The notes beneath the pieces are model-generated. The model searched no databases. It saw only the letters and a program-made list of their open reading frames with translations, and had not been told where the DNA came from. Below, in pieces: positions 1-9,658 of a stretch of DNA of 64,000 bases (position 1 is its first letter; each line of letters opens with the position of its first letter). This DNA comes from JACXTP01 sp963789555. Its GTDB lineage: Archaea; Thermoplasmatota; Thermoplasmata; Methanomassiliicoccales; UBA472. The position numbers and the translations under genes were made by a program. The stretch is from the NCBI GenBank assembly GCA_963789555.1, contig CAWBKY010000007.1:62001-126000 (forward strand). Reading direction: 5' to 3'.

Positions 1-1692
1 GGCGAGTTGGATGATGCGAGGGTGGCCTACGAGAGCGCCTTGCAGTACGACCCCACCATGGAGGAGGCGAGGAAGCGCATCGAAGAGATCGACATCGTCC
101 TCAACCCACCCCCGGAGGAGGCGCCGCCCGAGGCCGAGCCGATCATCGATGAAGCGCTCAGCGCCATTGGCGCCAACGGCCTTGGTGGCTGAAGCGATCG
201 TATCGGAGCAAACATCGACCTCTCCACCCCCCACCGAAGCTTGCAAGGACGTCGCCGAGGAGCCTGCCCCTGTCGTCGAACAATGCCAGGCCGTGCCTCA
301 AATTGAAGAGAAGGTCGAGGTCGTCGATGATGCCCCGGTCCCCCTGGAGAGGTCGTTGGTATGCGAGCCTGACATGTCCTTGGAGGTGCCCCCCGAGGAA
401 CATCTGGAGATCGTTGCGGAACCGGAGCGGGCCATGGTCGAGATCGAGGAGGGGCCGGTCCAAGCCGATGCTCCAGGAACATGAGCTACCGACCGGAGGC
501 CATACCCATCGTCGCCTCGCCGTCAGAGAGCGAAGAACTTGTGAGGGAGGAGGCCCAGAGGTGCGAACCGGTCCCTGACATGGAGGTGGCCCCCCCGCCA
601 GTGGTCTGTGAGACCCCTGACATGGTGGCTGCCACCCTGGCCGCAATAATGGTCGAGGCGGAACCATTACCGGATCCAAAGGTCGAGGAGGACCGGACGG
701 ATGCCCGGGCCCTTGAGACCGAGCATATGATAGACCTTCCGACCCGGAGGCGCCTGGCAGCGAAGATGCTGCTCATGGTGGGCGAGGCCGACCGAGCCCT
801 GGTCGAGGTGGACCGTGCCCTGCAGGAAGAACCGGAGTCCCCCGAACTGATGGTGCTTCGCTCGGAGGCCCTCATGGCCCTCGGAAGGCAGGACGAGGCG
901 CTCACCGCCCTCGGGGCAAGCTACCAGATCGACCGGGACCCGGAGGTGATCTACGACATCGAGGCCCTGAGCCACCGTTTCGGCCTCAAGGCGGAGTCGC
1001 AGAGGTTGTTGGGGATGCTCCCATCTTCGCAGGAGGCGTTCGCCCGGGAGCTCGCTGGGCATCTCGAGCGTCGGGAGTTCGAGCAGGCCATTACCAAATC
1101 TGCACAGGCCGGGGACCGATCGTCCGCCCTGTCCAGGCAATGTCTGGCCCTTGCCCTCATGGAGCGCCGTCGCTACCGGGAGGCCTCCAAGGTATGGCAG
1201 GAACTGCTGACACAGTTCCCCGGCTGGGCCGAGGCGCTCAACAACCTGGGGGTGTGCATGCGGTTCATGGGCGAGTACGGTTACGAGGAGCCATTGCGCT
1301 ACATGATGCTGGCCACCCTGATCGACCAGGACTTCTCTGAGGCTTGGAACAACATCGGTTGCGTCTACTTCGCCGCTGGCGCCTACGATGAGGCATTGAA
1401 GGCCTTCCGTTCCGCCATCGCCATCGATCGCAACCCGGACTATTACCTCAACCTGAGCAGTGCCCAGATGGCCATCGGCGAGGTGGCCGGGGCCAAGCAA
1501 TCGCTCACCTCGGCCTTGCAGCTGGAGGAGACCCCGGAGGTGCTCTTCATGCTCGCGGTGATCGCGGAAAAGGAGGGCGACCTGCGCTGGGCCGCCTCAT
1601 TGTATTCAGACGCCATCGCCCTCAAACCGGACTTCCGTGACGCGGTGTTCAACTTGCAGAGGGTGAAGCTGCAGCTGAAGTACAGCAAGTGA
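1..1692 (+). CDS. TPR-repeat protein with acidic linker (5' end outside window, frame broken)
   Basis: The gene is already open at base 1, so its N-terminus lies outside the window. The first 60 residues read as a TPR helix pair. An acidic, Pro/Glu-rich linker follows, and after about base 730 there are several more TPR units with recognisable segments such as EALNNLGVCMRFMGEYGYEE and AWNNIGCVYFAAGAYDEALK. The frame changes near 175-190 and again near 480; the acidic composition runs smoothly across both points, so I read one gene. A separate gene starting at ATG 481, which overlaps the stop in the previous frame, cannot be excluded. TPR proteins are scaffolds for protein-protein contacts; no partner or catalytic domain is visible. 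Confidence 0.7.
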
Positions 1693-1735
1693 CCTGACCG
1701 TCGAGAGAATAAGAAAAGTATGGTTCTGAAGGGGT

Positions 1736-1981
1736 TTACGCGCGGGAGATGTTCATGACCACGACGTCACGGACGTCGCGCATCTCGCTGAACGGCAGGA
1801 TGAGGCGGCCTTGGCTGTCGCTCTTGAACAGGCGCGCATCGATCTCCTCCGCCGGGATGACCAGGACATGGTGTATGTCGCCGGTCTGCGTGTTGAGAAC
1901 AAAATTGTCGATCATGCCCAGGATCTGACCGTCGTTGGTCATGACCGTCTTCCCCTTCAATTCAGTGATGAACTTCCTCAT
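1736..1981 (-). CDS. PRC-barrel domain protein
   Basis: This 81-residue protein is a single PRC-barrel: strand-rich, opening MRKFITELKGKTVMTNDGQI, with the typical pattern of a short beta barrel and a conserved turn GQILGMIDNFVLNTQTGDI. Small stand-alone PRC-barrel proteins are common in euryarchaea. The fold is known from photosynthetic reaction centre H subunit and RimM, where it mediates protein-protein or protein-RNA contacts; the archaeal role is not established. The ATG at 1981 follows a purine-rich GGAAGGGGTG. TATA-like sequences lie at about 1993-2003 and 2030-2040 on this strand. It is convergent with the TPR gene. Confidence 0.8.
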   Translation of the reverse strand: MRKFITELKGKTVMTNDGQILGMIDNFVLNTQTGDIHHVLVIPAEEIDARLFKSDSQGRLILPFSEMRDVRDVVVMNISRA

Positions 1982-2062
1982 CGTGCACCCCTTCCTTATA
2001 TAATACTCGGGCCAATGAATGGCCTAGTGCGTATATATGATTTTTGCAACTTGGGCCAGATG

Positions 2063-2648
2063 TCAACCTATGTACTCGCCGTAGTAACGGCAGCGGCAGA
2101 AAGGCCGGGCCCGGCTGTGCGATAGCTTGGTGCATTCTGGATGGGGCAGGGGCATGGCGCCCAAGCGCCTCCTCCAAAGAGAGCACCTTCCCATCCTGTT
2201 TCTTGCAATGGGCGCAGGCGTCCTTGCGGCTGGAGATGCTCACCCTTTCGAATCCGATCTCCTTGAAGATGTTGAGCTCAAGCTTGTGCATCTCCCTGAG
2301 CACAGGGCGGGGGTCCTCGCCGATGGACGACTGGTACTCGGCGATGTTCTCCATGATCTTGGCCTTCTGCTGCATATCCTCGGAGTTGCGCAGCAGTTCG
2401 GTGAGCAGGGCCAGGACCGCCTCCTCGTCGGAGATGTTCCGGTTCTCGTAGCGCAGGGCGCGACGCTTGGCCATCTCCAGGTCCATCTCCCCGAGATAGG
2501 ACCTTGCCAGGATCTCCAGGCCGATGGCGCGGGGGCTCAGGTCGCGTTTCTTGACGATGATCGGCGCGCTCTTGCTCACCTTCACCGGTGCGGAGGACTT
2601 GGGGCTCCCGGTGGCCTTCGTCTTCCCTTCCTTGTTCTTTTCCGCCAT
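2063..2648 (-). CDS. Conserved hypothetical protein with C-terminal Cys/His cluster (frameshift)
   Basis: The start is ATG 2648, 13 bases after the CDC48 stop, so the two are probably cotranscribed. A Lys/Ser/Pro-rich N-terminus of about 45 residues leads into a helical middle (LEILARSYLGEMDLEMAKRR). The C-terminus carries CAHCKKQDGK and, after a one-base frame break near 2150, HPECTKLSHSRARPFCRCRY followed by a few residues and a TGA at 2063-2065. The Cys-x2-Cys, Cys and Cys-x-Cys spacing suggests a zinc site; a similar C-terminal cluster occurs in phage-head-morphogenesis-like proteins, but I do not assign that function. Without the frame correction the gene would run on to 1962 with implausible sequence. 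Confidence 0.6.
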
Positions 2649-2661
2649 GGTATCACTCGCT

Positions 2662-4866
2662 TCAACGGTAGATGCCAACGTCCGTGCCGCCCATGCGGGC
2701 CTTCTCCAAAACCTTGCCCATGTTCTCGTACTCCTTCAGGATGTCCTTGCTGAGCGAGGGCTTGATGTTCTTCAAGGCCGCCTCGAAGTGCTTCCCCTCC
2801 ACCACGTCGGCGTTGCGGTTCAGGCGCAGGGCCACCATGGCCGCCTCACGGCAAAGGTTCTCCAGGTCCGCCCCCACGTAACCATCGGTGCGGGCGGCGA
2901 TGCTCTCCAGGTCCACATCGAGGAGCGGCATGTTCCTGGTATGCACCCTCAGGATGCTCAAACGACCCTCCTGGTCCGGTGGGGGTATGAGCATGAGCCG
3001 ATCGAAGCGGCCAGGCCGGAGCAGGGCCGGGTCCACGATGTCCGGGCGGTTGGTGGCGGCGATGACCGTCACCCCTTCCAAGGACTCCAGGCCATCGATG
3101 GACGTGAGCAGCTGGTTGACGATGCGCTCGGTGACGTTGGTGTCCGAGCTGGAGCCCCGTTTGGGGGCGATGGCGTCGATCTCGTCCAGGAACACCACGG
3201 AAGGGGCCACCTGCTTGGCCTTCTTGAAGGCCTGTCGCACCGCCTTCTCCGATTCGCCCAACCACTTGCTCATGATCTCCGGGCCTTTGATGGATATGAA
3301 ATTGGCCTTGGATTCCGTGGCCACCGCCTTGGCCAGCAAGGTCTTGCCAGTGCCCGGTGGCCCATAGAGGAGGACCCCCTTGGCCGGTCGCACTCCCAAT
3401 CGCTTGTACGATTCGGGGTTGTCGAGGGGCATCTCCACCACCTCGCGCAGCTGGCGCTTCACCTCATCCAGTCCGCCCACGTCCTTCCAGGTGGTGTGGG
3501 GGATCTCGACCAACACCTCGCGCATGGCCGATGGCTCCATCTCCCGCAGCGCCTCCTGGAAGTCGTCCTCGGTGACGCGCATCCTCTCCAGCACCTCCGG
3601 GGGTATGGGCTTGTCCAGCTCCAGTTCCGGGACGTAACGGGCCAGGCACTTCATCGCCGCCTCCCGCGCGAGCGCCGCCAGGTCCGCCCCGACGAAGCCA
3701 TGGGTGGCCGCGGCGAACTTCTCCAGGTCGAATCCGCTCTGCAACGGCATGCCTCGGGTGTGGATCTCCAGGATCTCCTTCCTCCCCACCCGGCTCGGCA
3801 CCCCTATCTCGATCTCCCGGTCGAAACGGCCAGGCCGGCGCAGGGCCGGGTCAATGGCGTCCTCCCGGTTGGTGGCCGCGATGACGATGACCTGCCCTCT
3901 TCCGGACAGACCGTCCATGAGGGATAGCAACTGCGCCACCACGCGTCGTTCCAGCTCCCCGGTCACGTCCTCTCGCTTGGGGGCGATGGAATCGATCTCG
4001 TCGATGAATATGATGGAGGGCGCGGCCTTCTCCGCCTCCTCGAACTTCTCCCTCAGCTTCTCCTCGCTCTGGCCATAGTACTTGGATATTATCTCCGGGC
4101 CTTGGATGGAGAAGAAGCTGGCACCGGCCTCGTTGGCCACCGCCTTGGCAAGCAAGGTCTTGCCGGTGCCCGGTGGCCCGTACAGCAGGACGCCCTTGGG
4201 GGCGTCGATGCCCAGCCGGTCGAAGAGCTCCGGATGCTTCAGCGGCAGCTCTATCATCTCTCGCACCCGGGTCAGCTCCCCTTCCAACCCTCCCACGTCA
4301 TCATAGTTGATGGAGGTGGTGCTGGATTCCTTGCTCTCGGTCGGCTCGGTCTTCACCACCAGCTCGGTGTGGTCGCCCACCACGACGATGCCGACAGGGG
4401 TCGTCCCGATGACGACGAACGGCAGCCAGCCTCCCATGAGGGCGATGTTGGGTATGACGATCTCATCGCCTTTGACCAGGGGGCGGGACAACAGTCCCTT
4501 GCGGAACAGCTCCTCCACACCGGTGCCGAAGCGGACCTGTTTCCCCTCCGGTATCTTAGGGGCCACCACCACTTTGGTGGCTGGCTGGGTGTCGGCCTTC
4601 TGCACGGTGACCTTCTCGCCCATGGAGACGTTAGCGTTGGAACGCACCATGCCGTCGATGCGGATGATGCCCTTGGACTCGTCCTCCTGGGTGGCGCGGA
4701 AGACCTTGGCGGCGGTGGACCTCTTGCCGATGATCTCGATGATGTCCCCGTTCTCCACGCCCAACGCCTTTCTCGTCTGCGTGTCGATACGAGCCCTGCC
4801 CAGGCCCACCTCGGACTGATGCTGGGCCTTCGCCACCCTGAGTACTACCGATTCGGGCATCTGCAC
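2662..4866 (-). CDS. cdc48: CDC48/VCP-type AAA ATPase
   Basis: Intact 734-residue archaeal VAT/p97 homologue. It unfolds substrates by ATP-driven threading and probably feeds the proteasome. Residues 1-190 form the double-psi-barrel N domain. D1 has Walker A GPPGTGKT at 230-237 and Walker B IIFIDE ending at 290. D2 repeats them at 502-509 and around 558-562. Both arginine-finger regions (RRPGRFDR in D1, LRPGRFDR in D2) are present. Length is normal for the family. It is divergent from the DUF89 gene over about 90 bases, which contain a TATA-like CCTTATCTAG about 30 bases ahead of ATG 4866. The protein shows no frame damage, unlike many of its neighbours. Confidence 0.97.
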   Translation of the reverse strand: MQMPESVVLRVAKAQHQSEVGLGRARIDTQTRKALGVENGDIIEIIGKRSTAAKVFRATQEDESKGIIRIDGMVRSNANVSMGEKVTVQKADTQPATKVVVAPKIPEGKQVRFGTGVEELFRKGLLSRPLVKGDEIVIPNIALMGGWLPFVVIGTTPVGIVVVGDHTELVVKTEPTESKESSTTSINYDDVGGLEGELTRVREMIELPLKHPELFDRLGIDAPKGVLLYGPPGTGKTLLAKAVANEAGASFFSIQGPEIISKYYGQSEEKLREKFEEAEKAAPSIIFIDEIDSIAPKREDVTGELERRVVAQLLSLMDGLSGRGQVIVIAATNREDAIDPALRRPGRFDREIEIGVPSRVGRKEILEIHTRGMPLQSGFDLEKFAAATHGFVGADLAALAREAAMKCLARYVPELELDKPIPPEVLERMRVTEDDFQEALREMEPSAMREVLVEIPHTTWKDVGGLDEVKRQLREVVEMPLDNPESYKRLGVRPAKGVLLYGPPGTGKTLLAKAVATESKANFISIKGPEIMSKWLGESEKAVRQAFKKAKQVAPSVVFLDEIDAIAPKRGSSSDTNVTERIVNQLLTSIDGLESLEGVTVIAATNRPDIVDPALLRPGRFDRLMLIPPPDQEGRLSILRVHTRNMPLLDVDLESIAARTDGYVGADLENLCREAAMVALRLNRNADVVEGKHFEAALKNIKPSLSKDILKEYENMGKVLEKARMGGTDVGIYR

Positions 4867-4957
4867 CCTCGGCCGGGAATGGCCCTGACACTAGATAAGG
4901 TTGTCCTGGCCATGTGGCGGCGAAGGCTTAATCCGCCTGCCATTGATACCCTGTCCC

Positions 4958-5824
4958 ATGCGTTTCAGCGCCGACTGCGTCCCTTGTCTTCTGGGAAGGG
5001 TGATCTACGAGACGGACCTGGTGGCCCCGTCAAAGCGATCCGAGGCGATCAACGTTGGACTGGAGCTGGTCGGGCCAGGTTTCCGGGTGGAGGAGAACTC
5101 TGCGAAACTGGCCACCCGGGTCCACGCCCGCGTCTATGACGTCATCGGTAGCAAGGACCCTTATCTGGACCTGAAAAGGCGAAGTAACTCGGCAGCGGAA
5201 CTGATGCTTCCCAAGGCCCGGGAGTTCGTTGGGGCCCATGTGGATTCGTTGAGGGCAGCCTGTCTCGTCTCCATAGCTGGCAACGTCCTGGACTTCGGCA
5301 TCGACATCGGCATCGACGGCCCGGAGCAGTTCGGACGCAAGTTCGACCAGGTGGTCTCGCAAGGCATAGGGTTGGACCAAGTGGACCGATTCAGGACGCT
5401 GCTGGAGGGAGCCAATAACGTTGTCTACCTCACCGATAACGCTGGGGAGATAGTGTTGGACCGGTTGCTGGTGGAACAGATCCAATACATGGGGGTGCAA
5501 GTGCATGGCGTGGTGAAGGGGGAACCCATCCTCACCGACGCCACCGCCGATGACCTGAAGGAAACCGGCATGGACAAGGTGTTCGATTCCTGGTCCACCA
5601 CCGGTCAGTTCGCGGTAGGCATCGACCTGGACCGCATCCCTAAAGAGCTGGGGCAGGTGCTGAAGCGGGCGGACCTCATCATCGCCAAAGGCATGGCGAA
5701 CTTCGAGTCGCTCTCGGAAGAGAGCCTAAGGCCAGTGGTTTACATATTGCGGGCGAAATGCCGCCCCGTGGCAGAGGCCATCGGGGCCAGGAAGGACGAC
5801 AACGTCGTCAAGGTGGTGGAGTGA
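4958..5824 (+). CDS. DUF89 / damage-control phosphatase-like protein
   Basis: 288 residues from ATG 4958. An in-frame upstream extension to 4901 is not needed, because the family begins just before the Cys-x2-Cys seen here at residues 7-10 (CVPC). The metal-binding core motif DNAGE lies at 160-164, with a conserved AGN at 107-109. This is subfamily I of DUF89. Related proteins are metal-dependent phosphatases proposed to remove damaged phosphometabolites; the substrate of the archaeal CxxC group is not settled. The stop is four bases before the start of the next gene, a nucleotidyltransferase, so the two are probably one transcript. Confidence 0.85.
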   Translation: MRFSADCVPCLLGRVIYETDLVAPSKRSEAINVGLELVGPGFRVEENSAKLATRVHARVYDVIGSKDPYLDLKRRSNSAAELMLPKAREFVGAHVDSLRAACLVSIAGNVLDFGIDIGIDGPEQFGRKFDQVVSQGIGLDQVDRFRTLLEGANNVVYLTDNAGEIVLDRLLVEQIQYMGVQVHGVVKGEPILTDATADDLKETGMDKVFDSWSTTGQFAVGIDLDRIPKELGQVLKRADLIIAKGMANFESLSEESLRPVVYILRAKCRPVAEAIGARKDDNVVKVVE

Positions 5825-5828
5825 GGAC

Positions 5829-6894
5829 ATGAGCGGAAAGGTCAGACAAGCGGTGATCATGGCCGGTGGAGAGGGAACGAGGTTGAGGCCTTTGACCAAC
5901 ACCAGGCCGAAACCCATGCTGCCCGTCCTGGGGCGCCCATGCATCGAGCACACCGTGCGCAGCATGGTGCGGGCTGGGGTGGAGGAGGTGTTCCTGGCCT
6001 TGGGCTATCGGTCCGAGGACGTGGTCAAGGCCTTGGGGGACGGGGAAGGCTTTGGCGCCAGGGTCATTTACGCCTATGAGGACCAGCCCATGGGCACGGC
6101 TGGGGCGGTCAAATTGCTCGAGGACAGGCTGGACGACACCTTCCTGGTCGGGAGCGGGGACACCTTGACCGACGCGGACCTATCCAAGCTGACGGACCTG
6201 CATTTCCGTTCCGGGGCCGTGGCCACCATGGGCCTCACCGAGGTGGAGAGGCCAGAGCAGTTCGGCATCGTCGGCATGGACCAGGCGGGTCGGATCGAAC
6301 GCTTCAAGGAGAAGCCCAGGACCGAGGAGGTCTTCTCCAACGTGATCAACGCCGGCACCTATGTCCTGCAGAAGGAGGCGCTGTCCTACATTCCCGCGGG
6401 CACCAAGTACGATTTCTCCAAGAACCTCTTCCCCGACCTTCTGTCCAAAGGGAGGCCGATATATGCTGGCAGGCTTGACGGTTACTGGAAGGACATCGGC
6501 AACCCGGCCGACCTGTTCCAGGCCAACCTGGCCATGGCGGAGCGGCACGGTGAGCCGACCTTCCTGCCGGGAATGACCACGGAAGGGCCGATCGTGGCCA
6601 CAGAGGTCCTGGGGGAGGGAGCGGACATAATCGGGCCTACCTACCTGGGAGAGAACGTCACGCTGGAGAGAGGTAGCACCGTGCGCGCCTCAGCATTGGG
6701 CGAAGGGCAGCAGGATTGGCAAGGGGGCATCCATCGAACACTCCCTGCTATTGGACGGATGCCTGGTCCATGCCAGCGCCAGGGTCGTGAACTGCGTCCT
6801 GGGCGAGGGTTGCATCGTAGGACCGGGGGTACTGCTCGAGGGTTCGGTCCTGGGCGACAGGGCCCAGGTGGAAGGTCCAGATTCGCTCCGTTGA
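5829..6894 (+). CDS. Sugar-1-phosphate nucleotidyltransferase with left-handed beta-helix (frameshift)
   Basis: The Rossmann-type catalytic domain has the pyrophosphorylase signature GGEGTRLRPLTNTRPKPM from residue 13. It activates a sugar-1-phosphate with an NTP to form an NDP-sugar. The tail has hexapeptide-type beta-helix repeats (DIIGPTYLGENVTLERG) that continue in another frame after a one-base break near 6705: RIGKGASIEHSLLLDGCLVH, then further repeats to TGA at 6892-6894. Read in the original frame it would run about 700 bases through the next gene, which is clearly wrong. Overall it resembles archaeal bifunctional GlmU-like or glucose/mannose-1-phosphate enzymes. The sugar cannot be named from sequence, but the heptose genes 4 kb downstream make a heptose-1-phosphate substrate possible. 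Confidence 0.85.
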
Positions 6895-6948
6895 GGCTTG
6901 CAACGACGGGGCGGTGGCAGTTAAATATCCGGAGTCGATTCGCCCAGG

Positions 6949-7866
6949 GTGGAGAAGAGGGAGTACGGCTATGCCTTGCCGCTGCTGGCGGCATGCATCA
7001 TCTGGGGCACTTCCTTCGTCGCCGGCAAGGTGGGCGTGGAGAACGTAGACCCCGTGCTGTTCTCCCTTCTGCGCTATGGGTTCGCCGCGATGAGCGCGCT
7101 CCCCATCATATTCCTGTTCAAGGAGTTCGACTGGACGGTGATGCGCAGCCCTCTGATCTGGGGCATATCCCTCATCAACGCCGTGGCCATGAACCTGCAG
7201 AACATCGGCATGACCATGACCACCGTCACCAACGCGGTGCTGCTGATCGACATCAATGTGGTGTACATCGCCGTCCTCGCTTCCTTCGTGCTCAAGGAAA
7301 AGCTCACCCCCAAGATCCTGGTCGGGCTCATCCTCGGCATAGTGGGCGTGGTCATCAATCGCCACCAACGGCGACGTGGGAGCGGTGGGAGGGGGCACCT
7401 TCACGGGCAACATGGCGGTATTGGTGGCAGGCCTTCTATGGTCGGTCTATGTGGTCTACCTTACCAAGACGCTCAAATCGGGTACGTCCATGGTATCCGC
7501 CACCTTCGCCATCATCCTCATCACCACCATCTTGCTCGTTCCTTTCGCGCTCGTGTTCACGCAGGACTGGTCCGTGAACACCACCGGTTTGGAGATGGCC
7601 GCCTACACTGGCATATTCTGCACCACATTGGCCTTCATGCTCTACAGCTACGGACTGCGCGGCCTCGGGGCGACCATCACCTCGGTCATCCTGCTCCTGG
7701 AGATCGTGTTCGGCATGCTCTTCGCCATAATCCTGCTCGACGAGATGCCCACCGAGATCACGGCCATCGGCGGGGCGTTCATATTCCTGGCGGTGGTGGT
7801 GATATCGTTCGTTGGAGAAAAGGAAGATCAAAAAAGGATAAGGGAAGGGGGACGGCTCAGGAGTAA
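6949..7866 (+). CDS. EamA/DMT-family membrane transporter (frameshift)
   Basis: Two EamA halves with about ten hydrophobic helices. The first half opens with ALPLLAACIIWGTSFVAGKV. The second half, after a frame break near 7355, includes MAVLVAGLLWSVYVVYLTK and GIFCTTLAFMLYSYGLRGLG. The family exports or imports small metabolites such as amino acids or nucleotide sugars; the substrate is not evident. The start is GTG 6949. The second-half frame stays open to 7945, into the opposite-strand gene. A one-base slip in the A6 run at 7829-7834 would give a charged tail and a stop at 7866, which I prefer. Confidence 0.8.
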   Translation: MEKREYGYALPLLAACIIWGTSFVAGKVGVENVDPVLFSLLRYGFAAMSALPIIFLFKEFDWTVMRSPLIWGISLINAVAMNLQNIGMTMTTVTNAVLLIDINVVYIAVLASFVLKEKLTPKILVGLILGIVGVVINRHQRRRGSGGRGHLHGQHGGIGGRPSMVGLCGLPYQDAQIGYVHGIRHLRHHPHHHHLARSFRARVHAGLVREHHRFGDGRLHWHILHHIGLHALQLRTARPRGDHHLGHPAPGDRVRHALRHNPARRDAHRDHGHRRGVHIPGGGGDIVRWRKGRSKKDKGRGTAQE

Positions 7867-8246
7867 TCGAGCACGTCCTTGGCCTGGTCCATCCGGTCCA
7901 CCGATATGGCGACCTCCTCGATGGCCGTCTTGGCCCCCAAGATGAAGAGGGACTCGATGTTGACGCCGTTGCGCGCCAGCTTCTTCGTCAACTTGTGCAG
8001 TTCCCCGGGCTTGTCTGCCATGGCCACGACGATGATGTCCTTCTCCATGAACTCCGCGCCGGACGCCGTCAATGCGCTCCGGGTGGTGGTATCGTCGTCC
8101 GTGATCACGTGGATCATCGGTTGGCCCTTTCCGAAATCCGTGGCGATGCCGCGTATGTTGACCGACCGCTTGCCGAGCAACTCCGCGATCCTCGCCACTT
8201 CCCCAGGCTTGTTCTCGACCAAAATATCGAACTGCTTCAGGGTCAT
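7857..8246 (-). CDS. Double ACT-domain protein
   Basis: About 129 residues from ATG 8246, chosen because GGAGGATGA lies just before it; an upstream in-frame ATG at 8279 has no such site. Two ACT domains are joined: the first begins FDILVENKPGEVARIAELLG and the second DIIVVAMADKPGELHKLTKK. ACT domains bind small ligands, usually amino acids, and control enzymes or transcription. No catalytic or DNA-binding domain is attached, so it is probably a free-standing sensor. The 3' end meets the end of the transporter gene on the other strand. Confidence 0.85.
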   Translation of the reverse strand: MTLKQFDILVENKPGEVARIAELLGKRSVNIRGIATDFGKGQPMIHVITDDDTTTRSALTASGAEFMEKDIIVVAMADKPGELHKLTKKLARNGVNIESLFILGAKTAIEEVAISVDRMDQAKDVLDYS

Positions 8247-8379
8247 TTCATCCTCCAGACCCCAACTATTTGCGCCCATTGCACTTAAAACCTTGTTTCC
8301 AATTTACAAAGATGTTGTACGAGTTCTAAAGCAATAGATGCGTTAAGTGAACGAAAATAGAAAGAAATCTACGAATAAA

Positions 8380-9495
8380 TCAATTCTTAAGGTTCAATCC
8401 GAAGGAATCCCAAGCGAAACCGATGAGGAACCCGGTGAACAGGGCGAACATCTGCGCCTCCGAGATGTCGTCGAACACGTAATAGAACACATAGAGCGAC
8501 ACAAGGAATCCGGAAAGCCCAGAGAACACCAGCTTCAGGCCGCGGATGATCCCGTCCTTCCTTCCCACGGTGAAGAGGAGGCGGTTGGCAACCACCAGGT
8601 AGCCTAGGGATATGAGCATGGCCAACAATATGGTGAACGTCAGCTCCTCGGTCCAGACGGTATCGGTGAGGTTAAGCACGCCATAGGTGATGATCAGGCC
8701 CAGGATCAGTGCGGCCATATAGCGGCCGAACATGTTGGTGAGGAAGAACGAGGTGATGGCGGCCAGGGTCTTGCCCCAGATACCGCACTGCTTCATGATC
8801 GAGATGACGATGGTGGAGCTGAGCTTGGAGGTCCCTGAGCGCCTCTCGCTGAAGCGGAACTCCACCTCCGCCACCTTAGCTCCATCGGGAAGGAACTTGA
8901 GGATGTCGAAGAGCGCCTTGAAACCGCGCCGCTCGAACCGTTTCATGTTCTCTCCGATGATGGACTGGCACATCTCCGTTCGCCCGGCGAAGAAGCCGCT
9001 CATGTTGTCGCTGGTACTAGGCTGCTTCTTGTAACGCAGGTAGGTGGCGGCCATGGTGTTGGCGCCCCAGGAGGCCATCTTCCTCCCGGAGGAGAGCTTG
9101 GAAAAGTCCTCCCTCACCCCTACCGCCATATCAAATCCCTGGTCCAATTGGGCCACCAGGTCGCCCGCGCGTTCGGGCGGATGTTGGAAATCAGAATCCA
9201 TGACCACGAACGAGGCGGTCTTGGAGGCAAGTATGCCATCGAAAATGGATGCGCTCAAACCTCGGTCCTTCGGGTCCCGGTCTATGACTGTGACATGCAG
9301 ACCGCGGGCCGCCAGTTCTTTGGCCTTTTGAGGGGTGCCGTCCTGGGAGTTGTCATCGACGACGATGATGCTGGAACCAGGATATAATCGGGACAAGGTC
9401 TCGATCATTGGGACTATGTTGTCCCCTTCGTTCAAAGTAGGGAGAATAATGCTGAAGGGCTCTCCCGATCCCCCTCTGGATTCCATAGTTCCCAT
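8380..9495 (-). CDS. Family 2 glycosyltransferase with C-terminal GtrA-like membrane domain
   Basis: Intact 371 residues. The N-terminal GT-A domain (about 12-235) resembles dolichol/polyprenol-phosphate mannosyltransferases: SIILPTLNEGDNIVPMIETL, the nucleotide-binding DDNSQDGT and the acidic MDSDFQHP. The C-terminal 125 residues form four hydrophobic helices of GtrA type. Such fusions transfer a sugar from NDP-sugar to polyprenyl phosphate and help move it across the membrane for surface glycan or N-glycan assembly. The gene faces away from the second glycosyltransferase at 9659. The short AT-rich gap between them (9496-9658) carries promoters for both directions. Confidence 0.88.
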   Translation of the reverse strand: MGTMESRGGSGEPFSIILPTLNEGDNIVPMIETLSRLYPGSSIIVVDDNSQDGTPQKAKELAARGLHVTVIDRDPKDRGLSASIFDGILASKTASFVVMDSDFQHPPERAGDLVAQLDQGFDMAVGVREDFSKLSSGRKMASWGANTMAATYLRYKKQPSTSDNMSGFFAGRTEMCQSIIGENMKRFERRGFKALFDILKFLPDGAKVAEVEFRFSERRSGTSKLSSTIVISIMKQCGIWGKTLAAITSFFLTNMFGRYMAALILGLIITYGVLNLTDTVWTEELTFTILLAMLISLGYLVVANRLLFTVGRKDGIIRGLKLVFSGLSGFLVSLYVFYYVFDDISEAQMFALFTGFLIGFAWDSFGLNLKN

Positions 9496-9619
9496 TAACA
9501 GAATTAACCTGATTATTTATAACTTTGCCGTCATGAAATATTAACCGACCCCATGCCAGATAAGATGAGATCCCTCCTGGCCTCAAATAATATTCTTACA
9601 GGAGGCTTTTCGACCCCCC

Positions 9620-9636
9620 AAAAGGTATTTAATTGC
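9620..9636 (+). promoter_or_regulatory. Probable TATA box for the glycosyltransferase at 9659
   Basis: The AT-rich AAAGGTATTTAATT is centred about 28 bases before ATG 9659. That is the spacing expected for archaeal box A feeding a leaderless transcript. No Shine-Dalgarno sequence precedes this ATG, which supports choosing 9659 over the in-frame ATG at 9641. Confidence 0.45.
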
Positions 9637-9658
9637 CTGAATGTTCGATGATGCCCGG

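Noticed and set aside
2524..3927. Long plus-strand open frame opposite CDC48
   Set aside because: His, Gln and Leu-rich shadow of a GC-rich gene; the minus-strand CDC48 is intact and certain.
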